This document shows positions 52,309 through 59,447 of a stretch of DNA of 59,447 nt, piece by piece. The stretch is from an uncultured Christensenella sp. Lineage in GTDB: Bacteria > Bacillota > Clostridia > Christensenellales > UBA1242. The position numbers and the translations under genes are program-made. Where the stretch lies: assembly GCA_910584295.1 (NCBI GenBank), contig CAJTYR010000009.1:1-59447 (forward strand), given 5' to 3'. The first letter of the stretch is position 1, and the number at the start of each line of letters is the position of its first letter. The notes under the pieces are model-generated. The model was not told where the DNA came from. It saw only the letters and a program-made list of their open reading frames with translations, and did not search any database.

Positions 52309-52340
52309 AAAAAACACCTCTAACAGAGGTGTTTTATTAT
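52309..52340. terminator. terminator between kinase-like gene and histidine phosphatase
   Basis: AACACCTCT pairs with AGAGGTGTT around a short loop, then TTATTATT. It is nearly the same hairpin as at 52938-52970. Confidence 0.8.
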
Positions 52341-52358
52341 TTATTGTTTAAACTTAAC

Positions 52359-52889
52359 TTATCTAAATATCTTTTTTTGATCAAAAGAAAGCACTTGACA
52401 GTTGTCTATAATATAGTGCATATAATTGCCATCTTTTGGTATTCCTCTAAAATAACTTGTTAAAACCAAGCCTACTCCACCATGTCCTACAATCAAGATA
52501 TTTTCTGTAGGATATTTTGAGACAACTTCATCTAAAAAATTGAACACCCTTTTCTCTACATCTGCAATACTTTCAGCTTTTTCAAAACTTTGGTTTTTGT
52601 TTAAGTCCCAAAAATCCTCATAACTTTTTACAAGTCCTTCAAACTCTCCAAAACTTCTTTCCATAATTCTCTCATCAAGTTCAAACTTTTGATTGGTAAT
52701 TATCTTGCAAGTCTGCACAGTTCTTTTAAGCGGACTACAAAAAATTTTGTCAAATTTGATACTTTTCAATTTTTCTTTTGTTTGATAGGCTTGTTCAATT
52801 CCCTTACTATTAAGTTCTATATCAACTTGTCCTTGCAATTTTTTTGCAAAATTCCAATCAGTTTGTCCGTGTCTTACAAAATAAATCAT
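52359..52889 (-). CDS. histidine phosphatase family protein
   Basis: 176 residues. RHGQTDWN opens the protein with the catalytic His at residue 7, then LNSKGIEQA, CSPLKRTVQT and a late GHGGVG holding the second His. It belongs to the phosphoglycerate-mutase-like clan (small-molecule phosphatase, cofactor-independent role not certain). Both ends are flanked by near-identical hairpins. Confidence 0.88.
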   Translation of the reverse strand: MIYFVRHGQTDWNFAKKLQGQVDIELNSKGIEQAYQTKEKLKSIKFDKIFCSPLKRTVQTCKIITNQKFELDERIMERSFGEFEGLVKSYEDFWDLNKNQSFEKAESIADVEKRVFNFLDEVVSKYPTENILIVGHGGVGLVLTSYFRGIPKDGNYMHYIIDNCQVLSFDQKKIFR

Positions 52890-52937
52890 CCTGCACCTCT
52901 AAAAAAATTATACCACATGGTGCACTTTCTTACAAAC

Positions 52938-52970
52938 AAAAAACACCTCTGTTAGAGGTGTTTTATTATT
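52938..52970 (-). terminator. ppdK terminator, same hairpin as 52309-52340
   Basis: AACACCTCT and AGAGGTGTT around a short loop, followed by TTATTATT. The loop is TAAC in one copy and its complement in the other. Confidence 0.8.
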
Positions 52971-52976
52971 CAAATA

Positions 52977-55622
52977 CTATTTGCTGAAAAGTCCCTTTTT
53001 CTTTCTTGGGAACTTGATTGCAGCTTGTGCAGCAGCAAGTCTTGCAATTGGAACTCTGAATGGAGAGCATGAAACATAGTTGAGACCAACTCTGTGACAG
53101 AATTCAATAGATGAAGGTTCTCCACCATGTTCGCCACAAATTCCAAGTTTGATATCTGGTCTTGTGCTTCTTCCAAGTTCGGTAGCAATTCTGATCATCT
53201 TGCCAACGCCATTTTGGTCAAGTCTTTGGAATGGATCATTTTCAAAAATCTTCTTTTGATAGTAAACATCAAGGAACTTGCCAGCGTCGTCTCTTGAGAA
53301 ACCAAATGTCATTTGAGTAAGGTCATTTGTTCCAAATGAGAAGAATTCAGCATATTTTGCAATTTGGTCAGCAGTGATTGCAGCTCTTGGAATTTCGATC
53401 ATTGTTCCAACTTTATAGTGCATTGAAACTTTGTTTTCGTCCAAAATTCTGTCTGCAGTTGCAGTCACAATGTCTTTAACATATTTGTATTCAACTGAAT
53501 CACAAGTGATTGGAATCATGATTTCAGGAACAACATCAATTTTGTCTTCTTTTTGAACTTCAATTGCAGCCTTGATGACAGCTTCTGTTTGCATTTCTGC
53601 AATTTCAGGATATGTCACAGCAAGACGAAGTCCACGGTGACCCATCATTGGGTTGAATTCGTGCAAACTTTCAACAGTTGCCTTAAGATCAGCAAATGTC
53701 AAGCCCATCTCTTTTGCAAGAGCTTTGATTTCTTCATCTTTATGAGGAAGGAATTCGTGAAGAGGTGGATCAAGGAAACGAATTGTAACGCTCTTGCCTT
53801 GCATTGCTTTGAAGATGCCTTTGAAGTCTTTTTGTTGCATTGGCAAAATCTTCTTAAGAGCTTTCTTTCTCTCTTCAACAGTTGTTGAAACGATCATTTC
53901 TCTTACTGCAGCAATTCTGTCTGCTTCAAAGAACATATGTTCAGTTCTGCAAAGACCAACACCTTCAGCACCAAAGCCAAAAGCAACCTTTGCATCTCTT
54001 GGATTGTCCGCATTTGTGCGAACTTGCAAATCTCTGTATTTATCAGCCCAAGCCATGATTGTTGCAAATTCCCCAGAGATTTTTGCTTCAACAGTGGCAA
54101 CTTCGCCTTCATAAATCTTTCCTGTTGAGCCATCGAAAGAGATGACATCCCCTTCTTTATATTTCTTTCCACCAAGTGTGAAAGATTTTCCGTCGTCAGC
54201 AAACTTAAGAGCAGAGCAACCTGCAACACAACAAGTTCCCATTCCACGAGCAACAACAGCAGCGTGAGAAGTCATACCACCACGAGCGGTGAGGATACCT
54301 TGGCTGGCAGCCATTCCTTCGATGTCTTCTGGAGATGTTTCAAGTCTGACAAGAACGACCTTATTTTTCTTTCCATCTTCTTTTGCTTTTTCAGCTGTGA
54401 AAACAATCTTTCCGCAAGCAGCACCAGGAGAAGCTGGAAGAGCCTCACCAATAACTTTTGCTTTTTTGATTGCAGCATCGTCAAATGTTGGGTGAAGAAG
54501 AGCATCAAGTTGAGCTGGATCAATCATAAGAAGAGCTTGTTTTTCATCAATCATACCTTCATTAACAAGGTCAACTGCAATTTTGAGAGCGGCTTTTGCT
54601 GTTCTTTTGCCATTTCTTGTTTGAAGCATATAAAGTTTGCCTTTTTCAATGGTAAATTCCATATCTTGCATATCTTTATAATGTTTTTCAAGTTTCTTTG
54701 TGATTGCAACAAATTGTGCGTAAACTTCTGCATTTTGTTCTTCAAGTTGAGCGATAGGTTGTGGAGTTCTGATTCCAGCAACAACATCTTCGCCTTGAGC
54801 ATTCATCAAATATTCTCCGTAAAGAACATTTTCACCAGTTGATGGATTTCTTGTGAAAGCAACACCAGTTCCGCTGTCATCACCCATGTTTCCAAACACC
54901 ATTGATTGGATGTTTACTGCAGTGCCCCAGCTGTATGGAATTCCATGCATCTTTCTATATACATTTGCTCTGTCATTGTCCCAAGAACGGAAAACAGCCT
55001 TAACAGCTTCCATAAGTTGAGTTTCTGGCTCTTGTGGGAATTCAACTTTTTGAGATTGTTTGTAAAGTTTTTTGAAAAGTTTAACGATTTCTTTCAAATC
55101 GTCAGCTGTGAGGTCCTTATCAAATTTAACCCCTTTCTTTTCTTTGATTTCGTCCAAAATTCTCTCATATTTTGATTTGTCTTGTTGCATAACAACATCA
55201 CTGAACATTTGGATAAATCTACGATATGAATCGTAAGCAAATCTTGGATTGTTTGTAAGTTTTGCCAAGCCTTCAACAACTGTGTCGTTGAGTCCAAGGT
55301 TGAGGATTGTATCCATCATACCTGGCATTGAAACTCTTGCACCAGAACGAACAGAAACAAGAAGTGGATTGTTTGGATCTCCCAAAGTCTTTCCTGTTGT
55401 CTTTTCAAGTTTTGCAAGGTTTGCTTTGATTTGTGCTTGAATGTCAGAATTGATTTGTCTTCCATCATCATAATACTTTGTGCAAGCTTCTGTTGTGATT
55501 GTGAAGCCTTGTGGAACAGGAAGACCGATTCTTGTCATTTCAGCAAGGTTTGCACCTTTTCCACCAAAAAGTGCTTTGTTTTTGCCGTCTGCTTCTTTAA
55601 AAGCGTAAACATATTTTTTCAT
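52977..55622 (-). CDS. ppdK: pyruvate phosphate dikinase
   Basis: 881 residues, full length. The ATP-grasp start KKYVYAFKEADGKNKALFGG leads to the swivelling-domain His in GGMTSHAAVVARGMG (about 455) and a TIM barrel ending with GICGEHGGEPSSIEFCHRVG and LNYVSCSPFRVPIARLA. It interconverts pyruvate, ATP and Pi with PEP, AMP and PPi, typical of PPi-based glycolysis in anaerobes. Ribosome site AAAGGAG. Confidence 0.97.
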   Translation of the reverse strand: MKKYVYAFKEADGKNKALFGGKGANLAEMTRIGLPVPQGFTITTEACTKYYDDGRQINSDIQAQIKANLAKLEKTTGKTLGDPNNPLLVSVRSGARVSMPGMMDTILNLGLNDTVVEGLAKLTNNPRFAYDSYRRFIQMFSDVVMQQDKSKYERILDEIKEKKGVKFDKDLTADDLKEIVKLFKKLYKQSQKVEFPQEPETQLMEAVKAVFRSWDNDRANVYRKMHGIPYSWGTAVNIQSMVFGNMGDDSGTGVAFTRNPSTGENVLYGEYLMNAQGEDVVAGIRTPQPIAQLEEQNAEVYAQFVAITKKLEKHYKDMQDMEFTIEKGKLYMLQTRNGKRTAKAALKIAVDLVNEGMIDEKQALLMIDPAQLDALLHPTFDDAAIKKAKVIGEALPASPGAACGKIVFTAEKAKEDGKKNKVVLVRLETSPEDIEGMAASQGILTARGGMTSHAAVVARGMGTCCVAGCSALKFADDGKSFTLGGKKYKEGDVISFDGSTGKIYEGEVATVEAKISGEFATIMAWADKYRDLQVRTNADNPRDAKVAFGFGAEGVGLCRTEHMFFEADRIAAVREMIVSTTVEERKKALKKILPMQQKDFKGIFKAMQGKSVTIRFLDPPLHEFLPHKDEEIKALAKEMGLTFADLKATVESLHEFNPMMGHRGLRLAVTYPEIAEMQTEAVIKAAIEVQKEDKIDVVPEIMIPITCDSVEYKYVKDIVTATADRILDENKVSMHYKVGTMIEIPRAAITADQIAKYAEFFSFGTNDLTQMTFGFSRDDAGKFLDVYYQKKIFENDPFQRLDQNGVGKMIRIATELGRSTRPDIKLGICGEHGGEPSSIEFCHRVGLNYVSCSPFRVPIARLAAAQAAIKFPRKKKGLFSK

Positions 55623-55749
55623 AAATAAAACATCTCCTTTTTATTACCAAATTATTATACCAAACTCTTAAAGAGCAAGGCAAATGATTTTCTCATAAAA
55701 CAAAAGAAAAAATAAAAAAAGACGAATAATCCGCCTCTTTAAAAAAATT

Positions 55750-56484
55750 TTATTTCCCAACGCCACTTGCTGAAATAGTTAAATCTTGAAAAACTGGATT
55801 TTGATCAGAAGTGTTTGTTTCCTGCTTTTCAAAAATAGGTGTTGCTGTCATAAAATTATCTTTGCTTGAAATGAAAACTGGAACAATTTTTGATCTTTCT
55901 TCTGGCGAGCAATTAAAAAGTGCAAGAAATTCTGACTGCTCTCTCAATTCATCTGCCTCATCATAGTTGTTGTTCCACTCCGATTTGTTGAATGGACGCG
56001 CCTTGGCAATAAGTTTCAAACTTATAAGTTCCATTGTTCTGTCTTCTTTGTTTTCGCACTCCTCTTTGTTAATCCAAATATACTCAATGCCTCCAACCGT
56101 CACAACAGGAGCCTTATCTTTCATAAAGTGTTTGGTTTGCGTTTTTGGATCCCAAACATAACCTTTACGTTTCACCTCATGTAATGTCTTCAGCACATCA
56201 CCATTTTCTTCATACTTATATCGCATCCCAAAGCGAAGCCCTGTGTCTGAATTGGCTGGAGAATAAGCAATAAGCCCTCCACAAAAGCCCACATAAATCA
56301 CCCAGCCATTTTCAGCTTTATTTCTTGTGAAGTACCATCCAGTCTTTGTCTCTTTGTTTTCAAACGCACCATGAGTTCTCGCATCTTCTGAAAGTTCCGC
56401 TGATGCAAAAACCGGGAATTTTTCCAAAAGTTTTTCCAAATCTCTTACGCTAATTTGGTATATTAAAAGTTTAATATCTGCCAT
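55750..56484 (-). CDS. hypothetical protein
   Basis: 244 residues with AAGGAG. It looks soluble and mixed alpha/beta, with many Trp and Tyr (KTGWYFTRNKAENGWVIYVGF, GGIEYIWINKEE). It has no signal or membrane segment. The C-terminus after about 205 is low-complexity Asn/Thr. I do not recognise the family. Confidence 0.65.
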   Translation of the reverse strand: MADIKLLIYQISVRDLEKLLEKFPVFASAELSEDARTHGAFENKETKTGWYFTRNKAENGWVIYVGFCGGLIAYSPANSDTGLRFGMRYKYEENGDVLKTLHEVKRKGYVWDPKTQTKHFMKDKAPVVTVGGIEYIWINKEECENKEDRTMELISLKLIAKARPFNKSEWNNNYDEADELREQSEFLALFNCSPEERSKIVPVFISSKDNFMTATPIFEKQETNTSDQNPVFQDLTISASGVGK

Positions 56485-56651
56485 AAAATCTCCTTTTTTT
56501 GATGTGGCATTCGGCTATTATAGCAAAATTAGTTAGAAAATGCAACTCCAACTCCTCTAGACCCAACTTAGGTAAGTTAAAAGCGTTGCGAAATTCATGC
56601 AAAATATGATATTATTATTTAAATGAAAAAAACCAAAATAAGAGGATTTTT

Positions 56652-56864
56652 ATGAGCAAATATTCGCCACTTTGGCAGTTTTTAAAAAATGAAGGAAATG
56701 AAACTTACCAATTATCTTTTGAAGAAATAAAAGAAATTTTGGGATTTGAAATCAACCATTCCTTTTTGACTCATAAAAAAGAAGCCAAAGATTTTGGCTT
56801 TGAAATTGAGAAAATATCTTTAAAACAAAAAACTGTGAAAATACGAAAAATAAAAGGACTTTAA
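56652..56864 (+). CDS. small DUF7662-like protein
   Basis: 70 residues with AGAGGA. It starts SKYSPLWQFLKNEGN, then FEEIKEILGFEINHS, matching the pattern YsPLW.fL..f.EIe.ilGf seen in small proteins of this type. It is probably DNA- or partner-binding, but the role is not known. A terminator follows at once. Confidence 0.65.
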   Translation: MSKYSPLWQFLKNEGNETYQLSFEEIKEILGFEINHSFLTHKKEAKDFGFEIEKISLKQKTVKIRKIKGL

Positions 56865-56877
56865 GCCCCTTTTTTAT
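56848..56877. terminator. shared terminator, 56652 gene and engB
   Basis: AAAAGG and CCTTTT arms around CTTTAAG, followed by T. It overlaps the ends of both convergent genes. Confidence 0.55.
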
Positions 56878-57458
56878 TCTTCAATAACGCTTTCAATATA
56901 AGAAAGCAGATTTTCCTTTCCAACGCCAGTTTCAGATGAAAATGGAATTATCATTTCTTTTCTGATTCCCAATTCTCTTGCAATCACGCTTGCTGCTTGC
57001 GGAACTTTTGATTTTGCAAGTTTGTCCACTTTTGTCATGATAACCATAAAAGGGATTTGGTAAGAATTCAAAAACTCAAGCATTGTAAGGTCAAGTTCTG
57101 TCGGCTTTATGCGACAGTCCACAAGCACAAAAACCGTTTTGAGGTTTGGAGAATTAAGCAAATACTTTTCCATAAGTCCAGCCCAGTTTGCGATATGCTT
57201 TTGTCCAGTCTTTGCATAGCCATACCCTGGCAAATCAACAATGCGAAACTTTTCGTTGACAACAAAATAATTAACCATTTTTGTCAGTCCTGGAGTAGAA
57301 GAAGTTTTTGCCAAATTCTTCTTTCCAACAAGGCAATTTATGAGAGAAGACTTGCCGACATTGCTTCTGCCGACAAACGCAAATTCCACCATTTCATCTT
57401 TGAGTATGTCATCCGCTTTAACTACGGAAGTCAAATATCTTGCATTTATAATCTTCAT
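56874..57458 (-). CDS. engB: GTPase EngB (YihA/YsxC)
   Basis: 194 residues, family length. GRSNVGKSSLINCLVGKKNLA (Walker A), TPGLT, DLPGYGYAKTG and TKVDK are all typical. It acts in ribosome assembly. The start at 57458 (MKIINARYL) is chosen; the frame further up reads into AT-rich noncoding sequence. There is no ribosome site and the -10 is six bases from the ATG, so a leaderless mRNA is likely. Confidence 0.95.
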   Translation of the reverse strand: MKIINARYLTSVVKADDILKDEMVEFAFVGRSNVGKSSLINCLVGKKNLAKTSSTPGLTKMVNYFVVNEKFRIVDLPGYGYAKTGQKHIANWAGLMEKYLLNSPNLKTVFVLVDCRIKPTELDLTMLEFLNSYQIPFMVIMTKVDKLAKSKVPQAASVIARELGIRKEMIIPFSSETGVGKENLLSYIESVIEE

Positions 57459-57464
57459 AGAAGT

Positions 57465-57493
57465 ATGATACCATAAAACAAGTGCTTTCTCAA
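57465..57493 (-). promoter_or_regulatory. promoter of engB, abutting the start codon
   Basis: TTGAGA, 17 bases, TATCAT, then ACTTCT and the ATG. Confidence 0.6.
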
Positions 57494-57536
57494 ACACAAT
57501 TGAAAAGAAAACACAACAAAAATTCCTCAAGTTTGC

Positions 57537-57566
57537 TTGACTAGTCAACTTGCAATTTTTTATAAT
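57537..57566 (+). promoter_or_regulatory. promoter of the GtrA-like gene, abutting the start codon
   Basis: TTGACT, 18 bases, TATAAT, then GTTGAC and the ATG at 57573. The -35 is half of a perfect palindrome TTGACTAGTCAA (57537-57548). Confidence 0.65.
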
Positions 57567-57572
57567 GTTGAC

Positions 57573-58013
57573 ATGAAAAACTTTTGGAAAATAGTAAAAT
57601 TCACACTTTTTTCAATTTCAGCTGGCATAATTCAGTTGGCTGTTTCTGAAATCATGTATGATTTGATACATATCAATTATTGGGTGTCTTATTTAACATC
57701 ACTCATTCTTTCTGTCATTTGGAACTTCACCTTCAACCGAAAATTCACATTCAAGTCAGCAAATAATGTTCCTATTGCCATGACTTTGGTGTTGGCTTAT
57801 TATGCTGTGTTCACTCCTGCCTCAACGCTTTGGGGAACCGCAATGGAAAAAGCAGGCGTTGCAGGAATTCTCGTAACCGCATTTTCAATGATAGTCAATT
57901 TCATCACCGAATTCTTGTGGCAACAATTTGTCGTATTCAGAACATCAGAAGGAAGTGCTGTTGACAAAGAAGAAGAAACTTTCAAAAAAATCATGAAAGC
58001 AATAAGGGGCTAG
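57573..58013 (+). CDS. GtrA-family four-TM membrane protein
   Basis: 146 residues with four membrane segments. SVIWNFTFNRKFTFKSA near residue 50 and FLWQQFVVFR near 118 are the two halves of the GtrA pattern. GtrA proteins help move lipid-linked sugars or related groups across membranes. The start at 57573 has no ribosome site but a -10 box six bases upstream; an earlier ATG is inside the promoter. Confidence 0.85.
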   Translation: MKNFWKIVKFTLFSISAGIIQLAVSEIMYDLIHINYWVSYLTSLILSVIWNFTFNRKFTFKSANNVPIAMTLVLAYYAVFTPASTLWGTAMEKAGVAGILVTAFSMIVNFITEFLWQQFVVFRTSEGSAVDKEEETFKKIMKAIRG

Positions 58014-58027
58014 TCTCCTTTTTTTAT
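58003..58027 (+). terminator. terminator of the GtrA-like gene
   Basis: AAGGGG and CTCCTT arms around CTAGT, with a T run behind. It is short and partly within the gene end. Confidence 0.5.
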
Positions 58028-58076
58028 TTCACAAAATCCTTTATTTGCTCATAAAAATCAAAATAGGAGATATTTT

Positions 58077-59378
58077 ATGGCAAACTATTTTGGAACAGAC
58101 GGCATTCGTGGAGAATATGGAAAAAATCTCACAACCGATCTAGCTTTTTCTGTCGGCAACGCCCTCTCTCAAATCAAAACAAAACCAAAAGTCCTCATCG
58201 GACATGACACAAGAGTTTCTGCAGATGCACTTAAACTCGCAGTGAGTCTGGGTATAGTTCAAGGAGGGGGAACCGTTGTTGATGTTGGCATCATCCCGAC
58301 AGCCGGCGTGTCATTCCTCACAAAAACCGAACATTGTGATTTTGGTGTTGTAATCACCGCTTCACACAACCCACCAAACTGCAATGGAATCAAAGTTTTC
58401 GGTGCTGATGGCAAAAAGATTTCAGACACAGATGAAGAATTTTTGGAAGAGTTTTTTAAAAACACCTACACCTGTCAAAGATGCGGAAAATTCATTAAAA
58501 AGGATTCTCTAAAAAACAAATATATCAACCATTTAAAAAATTGCACATCCATCTCATTTGAAAATATGCACATATGCTTAGATGCCAGCAATGGGGCAAG
58601 TTTTTCAGTTGCACCAAAGGTTTTTCGTGCAAAAAATGCAGACATAGAGTGTTTTTCATGCAAAAATAATGGCGAGAAGATAAATATTGATTGCGGATCA
58701 CTCAATCCACAAATTTTGCAAAAACATGTGCTAAAAACAAAAGCTGAAGTTGGTTTTGCATTTGATGGTGATGCTGATCGTGTGATTGCTGTCAGCAAGA
58801 GCGGAAAGATTTTTGATGGTGACAAACTGCTCTATATCCTAGCAACGCATCTCAAGGAAAAAGGAGAACTATACGCAAACTCCGTTGTGGGAACAAGCCA
58901 CACAAACAGCGGAATTATGGTTGCCTTAAACAAGCACAAAATCAATCTGATTCGCACTGACATAGGCGACAAATATGTCATTGAAGCAATGGAAAAAATG
59001 AATCTTGTTCTTGGCGGAGAACAATCTGGGCATATCATCATAAAAGCACATTCCCAAACTGGAGATGGCATCTTGACAGCACTCAAAATTTGCGAAATCA
59101 TGAAAGAAACTGAAAAAACTCTTGACCAACTTTTTGATGCCAAACTCATCCCCCAAGTCAATGCAAACATTCCAGTCAAAGACAAAATCAAAGTCATAAA
59201 TAATGAGGAATTGAAAAATCTTATTTCTGACATCTCAAACAAAATCGCTCCTGCTGGAAGAATTTTAGTCAGAGCAAGTGGAACTGAAGAAAAAGTAAGA
59301 ATAATGGTGGAGTACACTGACGAGAAAAAAGCCCAAGAATATCTCTGTCAAATTCAAAACAAAATTGAAACAATATAA
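58077..59378 (+). CDS. glmM: phosphoglucosamine mutase GlmM
   Basis: 433 residues. FGTDGIRGEYG at the start, catalytic ITASHNPPNCNGIKVFG (Ser near 97), metal loop FDGDADRVIAV (about 228), sugar loop GEQSGH and the phosphate loop RASGTEEKVRIMVE. It makes glucosamine-1-phosphate for peptidoglycan. It is a little shorter than the usual 445 residues. A CQRC/CSC-like set of Cys in the middle is not typical, but the surrounding residues follow the family. Ribosome site TAGGAG. Confidence 0.95.
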   Translation: MANYFGTDGIRGEYGKNLTTDLAFSVGNALSQIKTKPKVLIGHDTRVSADALKLAVSLGIVQGGGTVVDVGIIPTAGVSFLTKTEHCDFGVVITASHNPPNCNGIKVFGADGKKISDTDEEFLEEFFKNTYTCQRCGKFIKKDSLKNKYINHLKNCTSISFENMHICLDASNGASFSVAPKVFRAKNADIECFSCKNNGEKINIDCGSLNPQILQKHVLKTKAEVGFAFDGDADRVIAVSKSGKIFDGDKLLYILATHLKEKGELYANSVVGTSHTNSGIMVALNKHKINLIRTDIGDKYVIEAMEKMNLVLGGEQSGHIIIKAHSQTGDGILTALKICEIMKETEKTLDQLFDAKLIPQVNANIPVKDKIKVINNEELKNLISDISNKIAPAGRILVRASGTEEKVRIMVEYTDEKKAQEYLCQIQNKIETI

Positions 59379-59379
59379 A

Positions 59380-59402
59380 AAGAGGCATCAACGATGCCCA
59401 TC
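59380..59402. terminator. hairpin after glmM
   Basis: GGCATC and GATGCC pair around AAC right behind glmM. The T run on the plus strand is broken, so its strength is uncertain. Confidence 0.45.
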
Positions 59403-59447
59403 TTTCAGTTTTTTTGCGATTTCAAAAGAATGTCCACCGCCACCAAC
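59388..59447 (-). CDS. C-terminal end of an unidentified gene, cut by window edge
   Basis: The minus frame from the window edge reads VGGGGHSFEIAKKLKDGHR and stops at 59388. GGGGH recalls the DHHA1 domain of DHH phosphoesterases, but the tail after it is short and 19 residues cannot decide it. It is convergent with glmM and shares the hairpin. Confidence 0.35.
   Translation of the reverse strand, partial: VGGGGHSFEIAKKLKDGHR

Noticed and set aside
58480..58550. Zinc-finger-like CQRC...H...C in GlmM
   Set aside because: The residues after it align with the usual GlmM helix (KNKYINHLKN); the Cys pattern looks incidental.

Overview
The window comes from the chromosome of a low-GC, endospore-forming member of the Bacillota (Clostridia grade), most likely an uncultured gut-type lineage. 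Evidence for sporulation is spoIVA, spoIIGA-sigE-sigG, ylmC, spoIIR, sleB-ypeB, spoVG and a SipL-like DUF3794/LysM protein. MurE carries the DDNPR signature expected for meso-diaminopimelate peptidoglycan. No tRNA, rRNA or CRISPR array was seen.

Layout. 1-3.2 kb: the 3' part of an RHS/YD-repeat protein, a small membrane protein behind it (possible immunity protein), and a second, decayed copy of the RHS tail. 3.3-5.3 kb: a four-gene minus-strand operon resembling a stray phage tail-fibre/holin module, preceded by a 10-bp-phased repeat array. 5.5-9.2 kb: an HTH-protein/SDR operon, a decayed DUF421-like remnant, a hypothetical gene and a divergent LysR regulator. 9.2-18.3 kb: a glycosyltransferase and an LTA-synthase-like gene read from a promoter whose spacer holds a G9 run, then a phosphopantetheinyl transferase, membrane and Nudix proteins, spoIVA, and two hypothetical genes behind a promoter next to a C9 run. 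18.2-22.8 kb: yjbR-plsY-der and feoB-feoA. 22.8-30.7 kb: nrdR, Nudix, ylmC, sigG, sigE, spoIIGA, ftsZ, ftsA, the classic division/sporulation neighbourhood. 30.9-34.4 kb: a DUF2207 protein and serS behind a T-box. 34.4-46.4 kb: a long minus-strand cell-wall cluster (murC, an alpha/beta hydrolase, an unusual membrane-anchored murF, ddl, murE, mraY, murD, ftsW, murA, divIB). 46.5-51.1 kb: spoVG, ypeB, sleB, spoIIR and the SipL-like gene. 51.2-59.4 kb: veg, a P-loop kinase, a histidine phosphatase, ppdK, hypotheticals, engB, a GtrA-like gene and glmM.

Themes. Most genes serve envelope synthesis, division and spore formation. Two regulatory patterns stand out. One is a probable phase-variable promoter in front of the LTA-synthase/glycosyltransferase pair. 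The other is a recurrent arrangement in which a good -10 box lies only 5-9 nt from an ATG that lacks a Shine-Dalgarno sequence (PPTase, der, ylmC, a coiled-coil gene, murA, murC, engB, gtrA-like). This predicts leaderless mRNAs for several essential genes. All functional statements are read from the sequence and from family knowledge; no database search was run.
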